From positions 868,001-932,000 of the forward strand of contig NZ_JAAVVW010000003.1 of NCBI RefSeq assembly GCF_023910625.1: DNA of 64,000 nucleotides. Reading direction: 5' to 3'. This document shows, one piece after another, positions 1 to 9,350 of this stretch. This stretch comes from Limnohabitans sp. Its GTDB lineage: Bacteria; Pseudomonadota; Gammaproteobacteria; Burkholderiales; Burkholderiaceae_C. The translations under genes were made by a program, and so were the position numbers. The notes beneath the pieces are model-generated. The model saw nothing but the letters and a program-made list of their open reading frames with translations, was not told the origin of the DNA and searched no databases. Positions within the stretch are counted from its first letter, which is position 1, and each line of letters begins with the position of its first letter.

Positions 1-987
1 CACGTCCTCGGGCATGAGCTTGACGCCTTTGGGCAGCAAGCCGTGCAACTCGATGAAACTCTTGACAGCGGTGAACAGGCCGTCGCGCAAGCCGCTGTCG
101 TGTGTGCCGCCCGCGCTGGTGGGAATCAGGTTGACGTAGCTCTCTCGCACCGGCGCACCGTCTTCGGTGAAAGCCACCGCCCACGAAGCGCCCTCGCCTT
201 CGGCAAAGCTGTCGTGGTTGGCGTCGGCAAAGCCCTCGCCCTCAAACAAAGGGATCACCGGGTCACCGTTGAGCGTTTGCGTCAGGTAGTCGCGCAGACC
301 GGCTTTGTATTGCCACTGCTGGTTTTCCTTGGTTTTCTCGTTCACCAAAGTCACCGTCACGCCCGGCATGAGCACGGCTTTGCTGCGCAGCAGGTGGGTC
401 AGCTCGTTCATGGGCAGGGCGCTGGATTCAAAGAATTTGGCGTCGGGCCAGGCGCGCACGGTGGTGCCCTGTTTGCGGTCACCCTCGCCTGTGGGCCGCT
501 TGACCAAAGACTCGGTCACGTCGCCGCCCGAGAAAACCAGCGTCGCCACTTGGCCTTCACGGTAACTGGTCGCCTCCAAGCGCTTGGACAGCGCATTGGT
601 CACCGACACGCCCACGCCGTGCAAACCGCCCGAGAAGCTGTAAGCCCCGCCCTTGCCCTTGTCGAACTTGCCACCCGCGTGCAAACGGGTGAACACCAAC
701 TCGATCACCGGGGCGTTTTCTTCGGGGTGCAGGCCAAAGGGAATGCCCCGGCCATCGTCTTCGATGCTGACCGAGCCATCCAAATGCAGGATGACTTTGA
801 TCTTTTTGCCGTAACCCGCCAGAGCCTCGTCGGCGGCGTTGTCCAGCACTTCTTGGATGATGTGCAGGGGGTTGTCGGTGCGGGTGTACATGCCCGGGCG
901 TTGCTTGACGGGCTCGAGGCCCTTCAGGACGCGGATCGAGCCTTCGGAGTACTCACTGGAGGTTTTGACAGTTGATTGGGTGGCCAT
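1..987 (-). CDS. parE: DNA topoisomerase IV subunit B, 3' end cut by window edge
   Basis: ATPase subunit of topoisomerase IV, which with ParC decatenates daughter chromosomes. The first 329 codons are present, from the ATG at 987, and the frame is open to base 1. The GHKL ATPase fold is visible: EVLDNAADEA around residues 46-55 carries the Mg-binding Asn, DDGRGIP follows around 78-83, and a glycine-rich lid reads GGLHGVGVS. The start LKGLEPVKQRPGMYT is typical of the GyrB/ParE family. The RTDNPLHIIQEVLDNAADEA form fits betaproteobacterial ParE better than GyrB from memory, but GyrB cannot be fully excluded without the C-terminal part. The adjacent MFS gene is on the same strand 69 bp upstream. 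Confidence 0.9.
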   Translation of the reverse strand, partial: MATQSTVKTSSEYSEGSIRVLKGLEPVKQRPGMYTRTDNPLHIIQEVLDNAADEALAGYGKKIKVILHLDGSVSIEDDGRGIPFGLHPEENAPVIELVFTRLHAGGKFDKGKGGAYSFSGGLHGVGVSVTNALSKRLEATSYREGQVATLVFSGGDVTESLVKRPTGEGDRKQGTTVRAWPDAKFFESSALPMNELTHLLRSKAVLMPGVTVTLVNEKTKENQQWQYKAGLRDYLTQTLNGDPVIPLFEGEGFADANHDSFAEGEGASWAVAFTEDGAPVRESYVNLIPTSAGGTHDSGLRDGLFTAVKSFIELHGLLPKGVKLMPEDV

Positions 988-1056
988 GGTGGCGGATTGT
1001 AGAGGGATTTCAGGCGCATCACTGGATATAAACACAGCCCATTACACCTGAACCGT

Positions 1057-2238
1057 TCAAAGGCTTGCGCCGTGGGCACTGGTGGGTCGCAGTCGCCACG
1101 CCCATTGGGAACCCCAGCCCACCACAGACCCCACCACCCAGAACACCGGCGCCACACCAGCCACCGCCCCAGCGGCCCCAAAAAGCATGGGCATGAGCAC
1201 GCTGGAGGCGTTGATGCTCATCAGCCGCAAACCCAGCGCCTCACCATGGCGGTTCGGCGGGGTGATCTGGTGCAAGGTGCTCATGATCATCGGCTGGGCC
1301 GTGCCCAAGACCAGCCCCAGCAACACCGAACACAAACCCATGGCCCAAGCCGTGGGCATGAGGGGATAAAGCCCAAACAGCAGCGCGGTGCAAGCCATGG
1401 AGCCCGTGATGATCTGGTGCTCCTTGACGTGGCGCGAGATGAAAGGCAAACACAACCGAATGAAGGTGGCCGCAAGGGCAAAAGCGCCCAAAATCATGCC
1501 CACTACCGACGCGCTGTAACCACGCTCATGGCCCAACACCGGGACCACGAAAGTGTGCACATCCCAGCACGAGGACAGCACCCAGTTGACCGCCAGCAAA
1601 CGGCGCATCATGGGCTCGGCCAGCAAATCCTTGGCACGCCGGATCGCCTGCTTGTTCTGCGTGTGGGGAGCGTGTAATTCGGTCACAGACCGCACCCAGA
1701 ACCAGGTGCTCAATGGCAGGGCTGCCAGCATCCAGAATGCCCATTGAAAGCCCGTGATGTGGGCGGGTTGCGGACCGGCAAAGTCAATCAGCAAACCTGC
1801 CAGTACCGGCCCCAAAAAGTTAGAAATCGCCGGGCCAATCGACAACCAACTGAACGCCACGCGCAGCTCAGCGGCATTTTGGGCCATGCGACCCACATGT
1901 CGCTGCAACGCAATCACCGCCATGCCGGTGGCACCCCCCGTGGCCAGTGCACTCAAACACAAGACTGGAAAAAATGGCCAGATGGCAGAAAGACTGGCCC
2001 CCACAGAAGAGATGACCACACTGATGAGCAGCGGTTTTTTGAGGCCAGCACGGTCGATGTAGCGACCCGCAGGCAGGGCCAAAAACACCTGGGTCAGGGC
2101 AAACAGCGCCAACAAGGCCCCCACGGCAAGAGGGCTGTACCCCAACTTGAGGGCCAACAGCGGCGTCGCCATGCGCATGCCTGCCATACAGGCGTGCAGG
2201 AAAATTTGGCCCCCAATCAGCCGAGGCAGGGTCTTCAC
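1057..2238 (-). CDS. MFS transporter
   Basis: Major facilitator superfamily carrier of 393 residues, the normal 12-helix length. The first helix pair ends in a loop reading LPAGRYIDRAGLKKP (about residues 55-69), which fits the MFS motif A between helices 2 and 3. The rest alternates hydrophobic helices and short loops. The start is taken as the GTG at 2238, preceded by an AGGTGAGATGAG purine stretch; no ATG lies near it. The substrate cannot be read from sequence; drug/metabolite efflux is the default guess. It lies between rmuC (38 bp upstream) and parE, all on the minus strand. Confidence 0.8.
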   Translation of the reverse strand: MKTLPRLIGGQIFLHACMAGMRMATPLLALKLGYSPLAVGALLALFALTQVFLALPAGRYIDRAGLKKPLLISVVISSVGASLSAIWPFFPVLCLSALATGGATGMAVIALQRHVGRMAQNAAELRVAFSWLSIGPAISNFLGPVLAGLLIDFAGPQPAHITGFQWAFWMLAALPLSTWFWVRSVTELHAPHTQNKQAIRRAKDLLAEPMMRRLLAVNWVLSSCWDVHTFVVPVLGHERGYSASVVGMILGAFALAATFIRLCLPFISRHVKEHQIITGSMACTALLFGLYPLMPTAWAMGLCSVLLGLVLGTAQPMIMSTLHQITPPNRHGEALGLRLMSINASSVLMPMLFGAAGAVAGVAPVFWVVGSVVGWGSQWAWRLRPTSAHGASL

Positions 2239-2276
2239 CTCATCTCACCTGCTGCTGGCGAATCGCCGCTCATGGC

Positions 2277-3650
2277 TCATGACTCGCTGCCCGGCAGCAG
2301 GGTCTGGGCCTGGACTTCGGGCAAAGCATCGACCTGGCGCAAGGCTCGGTTCATCACGTTGCTGCGGGTTTGGGCCTGGTCGAGCGTGTTCAGCACGGTT
2401 TGCGTCTGGTTGCGCACCTTGTCCAGCACATCGCCAAACTTGCCAAACTCGGTCTTGACGGCGCCGAGCACCTGCCAGACTTCGCTGGAGCGCTTTTCCA
2501 GGGCCAGCGTTCTGAAGCCCATTTGCAAAGCGTTGAGCATGGCCATCAAATTGGTTGGGCCTGCCAGCGTTACGCGGTGGTCGCGCTGCAGGGTTTCCAT
2601 GAGGCCGGGGCGGCGCAAGACCTCGGCATACAGGCCTTCGGTGGGCAAGAACATCACCGCAAAGTCGGTAGTGTGCGGTGGCTCCAGGTATTTTTCGGCA
2701 ATCGATTTGGCTTCGAGCCGGATGCGCGCTTCGAGGGCCTTGGCGCACAGCTCGGATTGCACCAGGTCGGCGCGGCTTTGCGCTTCGAGCAAGCGCTCAT
2801 AGTCCTCGTTGGGAAACTTGGCATCGATGGGCAGCCACACCGGCTGGCCACTGTCGGATCGACCCGGCAAGCGGATGGCGAAGTCCACCCGGTTTTTGTC
2901 ACCGGGACGCGTGGCCACTTGCACCGCATATTGTTCGGGCGTGAGCACCTGCTCCAGCAATGAAGCCAATTGCGCCTCGCCAAACATGCCGCGCGTCTTC
3001 ACGTTGGTCAGCAGGTGTTTGAGATCGCCCACGCCCTGCGCCAGGCTGTGCATCTCGCCCAGACCCTTGTGAACCTGCTCCAGGCGGTCGGCCACTTGCT
3101 TAAAGCTCTCACCCAGTCGGGCTTGCAGCGTGGCCTGGAGTTTTTCGTCCACGGTCTGGCGCATTTCATCGAGCTTGGCTGCGTTGCTTTGCTGCAGCTG
3201 GGCCAGCTGGGTTTCCATGGTGCCGCGCATCTCTGTCAGGCGCCGAGCATTCGACTCGGAGAGCGCATTGACCTGTTGAGCCAAGCTGTCGGTCAGGCTT
3301 TTTTGCAGCAGGGCCAGTTGCTGGGCCAGTACGTCGATTTGCTGGTTTTGGGTGCGGGCAGCCTCGGCGCTTTGTTGCAGCAGAGACTGCTGGAACAGCG
3401 TGAGTGTCTGCATCACCTCTTGCCGCCCCTGCACACCGGACTGGCTGATTTCGTTGCGTAGTTCTCGCTCCAGACGCTCGGTTCTGGCCTGCACCGCATC
3501 AAACTGCTGCTGTTGCCAGCCCATTTGCGATGAGGCCTGTTCAGCAGCTTTAGCCGCTGCGGTATCGGGCAAGGTCTTGAAGCTGTGCAGCAAGACCAAC
3601 AGCAACAAGAGGTTCAGGCCACCCAGGCCCCATAAGATCCATTCACTCAT
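2277..3650 (-). CDS. rmuC: DNA recombination protein RmuC
   Basis: RmuC family protein of 457 residues, thought to limit inversions and recombination at repeats. A single N-terminal membrane helix (about residues 5-22, WILWGLGGLNLLLLLVLL) is followed by a long Gln/Glu/Arg-rich coiled coil to about residue 200. The globular RmuC nuclease-like domain then follows (GMFGEAQLASLLEQVL, LPIDAKFPNEDYERLL, FLPTEGLYAEVLRRPG). Its ATG overlaps the stop of the upstream hydroxyacid dehydrogenase by four bases, so the two are co-translated. Length and order match the family. Confidence 0.93.
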   Translation of the reverse strand: MSEWILWGLGGLNLLLLLVLLHSFKTLPDTAAAKAAEQASSQMGWQQQQFDAVQARTERLERELRNEISQSGVQGRQEVMQTLTLFQQSLLQQSAEAARTQNQQIDVLAQQLALLQKSLTDSLAQQVNALSESNARRLTEMRGTMETQLAQLQQSNAAKLDEMRQTVDEKLQATLQARLGESFKQVADRLEQVHKGLGEMHSLAQGVGDLKHLLTNVKTRGMFGEAQLASLLEQVLTPEQYAVQVATRPGDKNRVDFAIRLPGRSDSGQPVWLPIDAKFPNEDYERLLEAQSRADLVQSELCAKALEARIRLEAKSIAEKYLEPPHTTDFAVMFLPTEGLYAEVLRRPGLMETLQRDHRVTLAGPTNLMAMLNALQMGFRTLALEKRSSEVWQVLGAVKTEFGKFGDVLDKVRNQTQTVLNTLDQAQTRSNVMNRALRQVDALPEVQAQTLLPGSES

Positions 3651-4633
3651 GCCGTTCTGCCTGGCAAGCTGTTCAAAGGCGTAAGAGCCTGGCCCCGTGT
3701 CAGGTAGGCCACCAGGTTGTCGGCTGCGAGCTGGGCCATGGCCTTGCGGGTCTGCAGGGTCGCGCTGGCGATGTGGGGCGTGAGCACCACGTTGGGCACC
3801 TTGAGCAAGTCGGGGTGCACCGAGGGCTCGCCCTCGAACACATCGATGCCCGCCGCAGCGATTTGGCGCACCGCCAGGGCTTTGGCCAGGGCCGCATCGT
3901 CCACGATTCCGCCACGCGCAATGTTGACCAGTGTGGCCGTGGTCTTCATTTGCGCCAGCTCGGCCGCGCCAATGGTGTGGTGCGACTCCGCGCTGTAGGG
4001 CACGACCAGCATCACATGGTCAGCGGTTTTGAGCAGCTCTTCTTTACCCACATAACGGGCCTTGCACTGCACTTCCAGCTCGCCGCTCAAGCGCGAGCGG
4101 TTGTGATAAATCACATTCATGCCAAAGCCATGCGCGGCGCGGCGGGCAATTCCTTGACCGATGCGACCCATGCCGATGATGCCGATGGTCGAGCCATGGA
4201 CCTCGACCCCGGCAAACATGTCGTAGCTCCACTTGGTCCACAAACCGGCACGCAAATAGTGCTCACTCTCGGACACGCGGCGGGCCGTGGCCATCAAAAG
4301 TGCAAAACCAAAATCTGCGGTGGTTTCGGTCAGCACGTCGGGGGTGTTGCTGGCAATCACGCCCGCAGCGGTCATGGCGGGCACATCAAAGTTGTTGAAG
4401 CCCACGGCCATGTTGGCCACGATGCGCAGCTGGGGATTGGCCTGCAAGAACGCCGCGTCTATGCGCTCGCTGCCGGTGGTCAAAGCGCCCACTTTGCCTT
4501 GCATGCGGCGGGTCAGCTCTGCGGCAGACCAAACCTCATCGGCTTGGTTGCTCTCGACTTCGAACACCTGCGCCAAAGACTGCAGTACCTCGGGGAAGAT
4601 GGCGCGCGCCACCAGAATAGAAGGTTTGGACAT
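3647..4633 (-). CDS. 2-hydroxyacid dehydrogenase (glyoxylate/hydroxypyruvate reductase type)
   Basis: NAD(P)-dependent D-2-hydroxyacid dehydrogenase of 328 residues, likely reducing glyoxylate or hydroxypyruvate (GhrB/GyaR-like). The Rossmann signature GIIGMGRIGQGIARRA sits near the centre. The catalytic Arg lies in NIARGGIVDDAAL, the Glu in DVFEGEPSVHP, and the His in VVLTPHIASAT. The start MSKPSILVARAIFPEVL at 4633 is preferred over an in-frame codon at 4699, because the extra residues are not family-like. The gene overlaps rmuC by four bases. Physiologically it could connect with the glycine genes at 40 kb, but that is inference. Confidence 0.88.
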   Translation of the reverse strand: MSKPSILVARAIFPEVLQSLAQVFEVESNQADEVWSAAELTRRMQGKVGALTTGSERIDAAFLQANPQLRIVANMAVGFNNFDVPAMTAAGVIASNTPDVLTETTADFGFALLMATARRVSESEHYLRAGLWTKWSYDMFAGVEVHGSTIGIIGMGRIGQGIARRAAHGFGMNVIYHNRSRLSGELEVQCKARYVGKEELLKTADHVMLVVPYSAESHHTIGAAELAQMKTTATLVNIARGGIVDDAALAKALAVRQIAAAGIDVFEGEPSVHPDLLKVPNVVLTPHIASATLQTRKAMAQLAADNLVAYLTRGQALTPLNSLPGRTA

Positions 4634-4732
4634 GATTGGAAGCCGTTTTGAAAAAGAAAAGCTTGGGTTCAAGGACTTGGACCCCAGCACTCTGCCCAAT
4701 GGATAAGCGATGTTAACGACAGAAACCGACCT

Positions 4733-5917
4733 TCAGTTGCCAGGGGTAACTTCAAAAACTTGGCGCAGGTAGGCCAAGTATTTTTCGTCTTCACACATGC
4801 CTTTGCCGGGAGAATCTGACAATTTAGCCACAGGCTGACCGTTGCACCGGGTCATCTTGATGACAATTTGCAGCGGTTCGTAACCCAGGTCGTTGGTCAG
4901 ATTGGTCCCCACGCCAAAAGCCAACTGGCAGCGTCCCCTGAACTGCTCAAACAGCTCAATGGTGCGCGGAATCGTCAGGCCATCACTGAATATCAGTGTC
5001 TTGGTCTTGGGGTCAACCCGGTTGTTTTGGTAATGCGCAATCATGCGCTCGCCCCAGGAGAAAGGGTCACCACTGTCGTGCCTTGCGCCATCGAACAGCT
5101 TGCAGAAATACAGGTCGAAGTCGCGCAGAAAAGCGTTGAAGCCGTACACATCACTCAGGGCAATGCCCAAATCGCCTCGGTACTCCTTGGCCCAAGACTC
5201 GAAAGCGAAAACCTGGCTGTCACGAAGACGCGGCCCCAGCGCTTGAGCCGCCTGCAAATACTCATGCGCCATGGTGCCCAGCGGAGTCAACCCCAGCAAA
5301 TAGGCGTAATACACATTGCTGGTGCCCGCCAACTGGCCACTAGGGCCGGTGCCTAAACGGGCTGACAGCACGCGCAGCACCTCTTCATGCCAGGCACGTG
5401 AAAAACGTCGGCGTGTGCCGTAGTCCGCAATCTTGAGGGTTTCAAGGCCAGTGGCCTGCAGCTGGGCGATTTTGGTGTCCAGTCGGCGGCGGCCCTCCAT
5501 CAAATCGGGCACTTTCTGGGTGTTGCGGAAGAACACCTCGTTGACGATGGCCAGCACCGGGATCTCGAAAAGAATCGTGTGCAGCCATGGCCCCTGGATG
5601 GTGATGTCTATCTCACCTGATGGCAAAGGCGTGACTTCAATGTACTTTTCATTGAGCTTGAACAAGCCCAAAAAATCAACGAAGTCGCTCTTGATGAAGC
5701 GCAGTGATCGCAGGTAATGCAGTTCAGCGTCCTTGAAATTCAAACTGCACAGGGAACGGATTTGCTGACGGATTTCATCGACAAAGGGTGCCAGCTGCAC
5801 GCCAGGGTTACGGCACTTGAACTTGTACTGCACCTGCGCACCAGGAAACTGGTGCAGCACGACCTGCATCATGGTGAATTTGTACAGGTCGGTGTCGAGC
5901 AGGCTGGTGATGATCAT
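4733..5917 (-). CDS. pncB: nicotinate phosphoribosyltransferase
   Basis: Converts nicotinate and PRPP to nicotinate mononucleotide in the Preiss-Handler NAD salvage pathway. The 394-residue length matches PncB (about 400). Family blocks are [17 protein letters not shown] at the N terminus, [15 protein letters not shown] (about 170) with the phosphorylatable His region, [43 protein letters not shown] and the phosphate-binding [16 protein letters not shown]. The ATG at 5917 opens [12 protein letters not shown], typical for the family. It appears monocistronic, with about 80-100 bp on each side. Confidence 0.96.
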   Translation of the reverse strand: MIITSLLDTDLYKFTMMQVVLHQFPGAQVQYKFKCRNPGVQLAPFVDEIRQQIRSLCSLNFKDAELHYLRSLRFIKSDFVDFLGLFKLNEKYIEVTPLPSGEIDITIQGPWLHTILFEIPVLAIVNEVFFRNTQKVPDLMEGRRRLDTKIAQLQATGLETLKIADYGTRRRFSRAWHEEVLRVLSARLGTGPSGQLAGTSNVYYAYLLGLTPLGTMAHEYLQAAQALGPRLRDSQVFAFESWAKEYRGDLGIALSDVYGFNAFLRDFDLYFCKLFDGARHDSGDPFSWGERMIAHYQNNRVDPKTKTLIFSDGLTIPRTIELFEQFRGRCQLAFGVGTNLTNDLGYEPLQIVIKMTRCNGQPVAKLSDSPGKGMCEDEKYLAYLRQVFEVTPGN

Positions 5918-5996
5918 GGTGTGTTGTCTCTGGCGGCTGGGGCCACTCGTGCTTGACGGTCAGTGTAAGGGATGCCTTACCACCGCGTTGTCGGAT

Positions 5997-6653
5997 TCAG
6001 GCCACCGTTTGCATGCGCCCACTGGTCAGCACCAGCACCCGCTGCGCATGCCGGGCCAGGATGTTGTTTTGCTCGGCCACCAGCATGGACACACCTTCGC
6101 GGACCAGTTGCAACAAGGCATCACGCATGGCCGCCACCAGCACCGGGGCGATGCCCTCGCAAGGCTCATCCAGCAGCAACAGGCGCGGGCCGGTCATGAG
6201 GGTGCGGGCCAGCGCCAGCATTTGCTGCTCACCACCACTCATCTGGCTGGCCGGGCGGTGCAGCATGGTTTGCAGTTGGGGAAACAAAGCCATCACGCGG
6301 TCAAAGCGCTGCGCGGGCGTGACCGGAGCGCTCAGGGGCGTCCCCGATGGCGCTGCGATCCACAGGTTTTCTTTCACCGACAAGCCGGTGAACAAGCGCC
6401 GGTCTTCGGCCACAAACCCCAAGCCTGCACGGGCGCGACGATGCGCGGGCCAGTCCTGAATGGGCAGACCTTGCCATTCGATTCGGCCTCGGGATCGGGG
6501 GCCGATGCCAATCAAGCTTTGCAGCAAGGTGGATTTGCCCGCGCCGTTCAAGCCTTGAATCACGATCAACTCGCCCTCGCCCACCGACAAGTTGACATCA
6601 AATAAGGCCTGGGCTTGGCCATACCACGCGTTCAGACCTTCAACGTTGAGCAC
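5997..6653 (-). CDS. livF: ABC transporter ATP-binding protein, LivF type
   Basis: One of two ATPases of a branched-chain amino-acid-type (HAAT) ABC importer; 218 residues. Walker A is GLNGAGKSTLL, the ABC signature is MSGGEQQMLALARTL, Walker B is RLLLLDEPCEGIAP, and the switch His region is SMLVAEQNN. The gene starts with GTG at 6653 inside the 3' end of livG (14-bp overlap), so it is the last member of a translationally coupled operon. The substrate cannot be inferred from the ATPase. Confidence 0.92.
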   Translation of the reverse strand: MLNVEGLNAWYGQAQALFDVNLSVGEGELIVIQGLNGAGKSTLLQSLIGIGPRSRGRIEWQGLPIQDWPAHRRARAGLGFVAEDRRLFTGLSVKENLWIAAPSGTPLSAPVTPAQRFDRVMALFPQLQTMLHRPASQMSGGEQQMLALARTLMTGPRLLLLDEPCEGIAPVLVAAMRDALLQLVREGVSMLVAEQNNILARHAQRVLVLTSGRMQTVA

Positions 6654-7434
6654 TGAACAAGCCTTTCATGTCGAAATCCATTCCCAGGTAGCGTTCGCGC
6701 ACCTGCAGGTCTTGCGCCACCGCCTCGGGCGCACCATCGGCCACCAAGCGGCCTTGCATCAGCACCAGCACCCGGTCGGCCACGCCAAACACGGCGTCCA
6801 TGTTGTGCTCGGTATAGAGCACCGTCACGCCTTGCGATGCCACTGGGCGCACCAGCGCCATCATGTCGGCCCGCTCGGCCATGGCCAGACCGGCGGCGGG
6901 TTCGTCCAGCAGCAGCAAGGTCGGCCCGCGCTCAGCACCTGGCTCGGGCAAACCCGCTAACGCCATCGCCAACTCAAGGCGCTTTTTGGCACCGTAAGGC
7001 AAGTCGGCCACGGTCGCGTGCGCCTGATTCTGCAAGCCGGCTTGCGCGACCAACTGCAAAGCGCGCTCGGGTTGGCGTCGGTCCAGCCGGTCCCACCAAG
7101 CCAGTGGCACCGGCCAGCGCAACACCAGTTGGACGTTTTGCAGCACCGTGAGCGCTTCAAAAGTTTGCGCCACCTGAAAAGTGCGGGTCACCCCCAAACG
7201 CTGGCGCTCTGCGGGGGGCTTGCCCAAGAGCGATTGCCCTTGCCACAACACCTCACCCGCCGTGGGCACCTGCTGGCCCGCCAAGCAGGCAAAGCAGGTC
7301 GATTTGCCCGCACCATTGGGCCCGATCAGGGCCACACACTGGCCCTCAGGCACATCAAAAGACACGCCATCGAGCGCTTGGACGCCGCCAAAATGCTTGG
7401 TTAAAGCTTGCACTTGCAAAGCTGCGCTGCTCAT
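6640..7434 (-). CDS. livG: ABC transporter ATP-binding protein, LivG type
   Basis: Second ATPase of the HAAT importer; 264 residues. Walker A is GPNGAGKSTCF. The LivG-type region VTRTFQVAQTFEALTVLQNV follows, with Walker B TLLLLDEPAAGLAMAERADM and the C-terminal GEPEAV-like segment ADGAPEAVAQDLQVRERYLG. The usual LSGG-like signature reads DLPYGAKKRLELAMAL, a known form in LivG proteins (the family often has LPYGxQR). The ATG overlaps the stop of the fused permease by four bases. Confidence 0.92.
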   Translation of the reverse strand: MSSAALQVQALTKHFGGVQALDGVSFDVPEGQCVALIGPNGAGKSTCFACLAGQQVPTAGEVLWQGQSLLGKPPAERQRLGVTRTFQVAQTFEALTVLQNVQLVLRWPVPLAWWDRLDRRQPERALQLVAQAGLQNQAHATVADLPYGAKKRLELAMALAGLPEPGAERGPTLLLLDEPAAGLAMAERADMMALVRPVASQGVTVLYTEHNMDAVFGVADRVLVLMQGRLVADGAPEAVAQDLQVRERYLGMDFDMKGLFSAQR

Positions 7435-9323
7435 GCCGGTCCCTCAGTGGCTGTTGTGCTCGCAGATTTGGGCGCGGTGCGGCGCGCCAGTAGATGCTGC
7501 AGCGAACCCAACACCCCGCTGGGAGCCAACACCATAACCGCCATGATGACCAGGCCCAACACACCGCGCCAATAGTCCAGGCCCTGCCCCAGCTCGGCCC
7601 CGCCCCACACCAAAAGCGCACTACCCACGGCCGAGCCCCACAACTGGTGCACACCACCCAGCAAAATCACCAGCAAGGCATCCACCGACATGGCGACCGA
7701 CGCCACAGACGGGAACAGCGCGCCTTTGAAGGCAGCCCAAAGCCCGCCAGCCAACCCCGCCAAAGTGGCGCTGCCCACAAACACCTGGTAGCGCAAAACC
7801 TGCACCGGCAAACCACTGGCCGCGGCCCGCAGCGGCGCGTCGCGCAGCGCCTGCAAAGCCGCGCCCCGGCTGGAGCGAACCACGCGGGCCATGCCCACGA
7901 TGGCCAACAGCATGAAGGCGCACAGCACCGCATCCGCCAAAGCACGGGATTCGGGTGCAATCAAGCGCACGCCAATCAAACCGTTGTCACCGCCCGTCAG
8001 GCCCACCCACTGCGTGGCCCCGGCCCAAATCATTTGCGCCAGCGCAAGCGACAGCATAGCCAGGTACACGCCACTGCTGCGCACCACCAAAGCGCCAAAA
8101 GCCAAGGCCACAGCCAGCGCCAGCGCCATGCCTGCGGCCAAAGCGGCCAACAAACCCGCCCCCCAATGCAGGTGCGACAACGCCGCTCCATAAGCGCCCA
8201 GCGCAAAAAATGCCGCATGGCCAAAACTGACCAAACCACCCAAAGCCATCATCCACTGCAGGCTCAGGCCAAACAGCATCATCACCATCACGTCCTCGGC
8301 CAGACTTCGGCCGTAGTCGCCCTGCCCCCAGGCCAGCAGCGTCAAACCGACAAAGGCCAGAACAAACACCGCCTGGCCCCAGTGCGCCACCGGCCACAGC
8401 GCAAACACCGGCACGCTTTCGCGTTGCTCGGCATGCACGGCCGACCCGGCCAAACCCTGCGGCCGCCAGACCAACACCACCGCCATGGTCAAAAACACCA
8501 ACACCAAGGTCGCTTGCGGGAAAAAACTCAGTCCCAAAGCGTGGATCACGCCGATCAGCACCGCCGCCGCAAAAGCCCCGCCAATGCTACCCAAGCCACC
8601 TGTCACCACGACCACAAAGGTCTCCACCACCACGTTCACATCCATTTGCAAGTGCGCCGGTTCGCGCGGCAATTGCAGCGCCCCGGCCAGACCCGCCAGA
8701 CCGCAGCCCAGCATGACCACGCCCAGCATCAACGGCGCAGGATTCACACCCAGCGCGGCCAGCATCTCGCGGTCTTGCGTGGCGGCTTTCACGCGCTGGC
8801 CCCACAGCGTGCGCGTGAGCAAAAGGTGCAGGCCCAGCCAAACCAAGGGGCCCAGCGCCAAGGTGAACAGTTGCCAGGTCGGAAAAAACGACTCACCCAG
8901 TTGGATCGCACCCTTGAGGCCTGGAAAGCGCGGCGCAAAGACTTCTTCAGGCCCAAAATACCAGCGCATCGCGTCGTGCAGCGCCAGCGTCAGACCAAAA
9001 GTGGCCACCAGTTGGTACAGCTGCGGCGCATGGCGCATGCGCTTCAAAAGCAGCACTTCGGTCACCGCCCCGAGCAAGGCGGCCACACACGCCCCCATCA
9101 AAATCACCGCACCATAGCCCCAAGCGCTGCCCGCCATGTCGGGCCACCAGTTCGTCACCGCGTGCGCCGACCACAAAGCGCCCAACATGAAAAAACTGCC
9201 ATGCGCGAAGTTGACGATCCGGGTCACGCCAAAAATCAGCGTCAGCCCGGAGGCCATCAAGAACAAGGTGGTGGCGTGGCTCAGGCCGTTGAGCAGCTGC
9301 AGCGCCAGTGCTTCGAATCCCAA
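7431..9323 (-). CDS. fused LivH-LivM permease of a branched-chain amino-acid-type ABC importer
   Basis: One 630-residue polypeptide carrying both permeases that are normally separate. The N-terminal half (about 1-290) is LivH-like: MASGLTLIFGVTRIVNFAHG, then LGSIGGAFAAAVLIG. The C-terminal half (about 310-620) is LivM-like: GGLVSFGHAAFFALGAYGAA, then LGGVHQLWGSAVGSALL. Each half has about eight hydrophobic helices. The start is probably the TTG at 9323, preceded five bases away by AAGGGA; the next Met is too far inside the first helix. No periplasmic binding protein is encoded next to it. Fusions of this kind exist in Burkholderiales. Confidence 0.88.
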   Translation of the reverse strand: MGFEALALQLLNGLSHATTLFLMASGLTLIFGVTRIVNFAHGSFFMLGALWSAHAVTNWWPDMAGSAWGYGAVILMGACVAALLGAVTEVLLLKRMRHAPQLYQLVATFGLTLALHDAMRWYFGPEEVFAPRFPGLKGAIQLGESFFPTWQLFTLALGPLVWLGLHLLLTRTLWGQRVKAATQDREMLAALGVNPAPLMLGVVMLGCGLAGLAGALQLPREPAHLQMDVNVVVETFVVVVTGGLGSIGGAFAAAVLIGVIHALGLSFFPQATLVLVFLTMAVVLVWRPQGLAGSAVHAEQRESVPVFALWPVAHWGQAVFVLAFVGLTLLAWGQGDYGRSLAEDVMVMMLFGLSLQWMMALGGLVSFGHAAFFALGAYGAALSHLHWGAGLLAALAAGMALALAVALAFGALVVRSSGVYLAMLSLALAQMIWAGATQWVGLTGGDNGLIGVRLIAPESRALADAVLCAFMLLAIVGMARVVRSSRGAALQALRDAPLRAAASGLPVQVLRYQVFVGSATLAGLAGGLWAAFKGALFPSVASVAMSVDALLVILLGGVHQLWGSAVGSALLVWGGAELGQGLDYWRGVLGLVIMAVMVLAPSGVLGSLQHLLARRTAPKSASTTATEGPA

Positions 9324-9350
9324 TTCAGTCCCTTGTCTTTAAGTAAAGCG

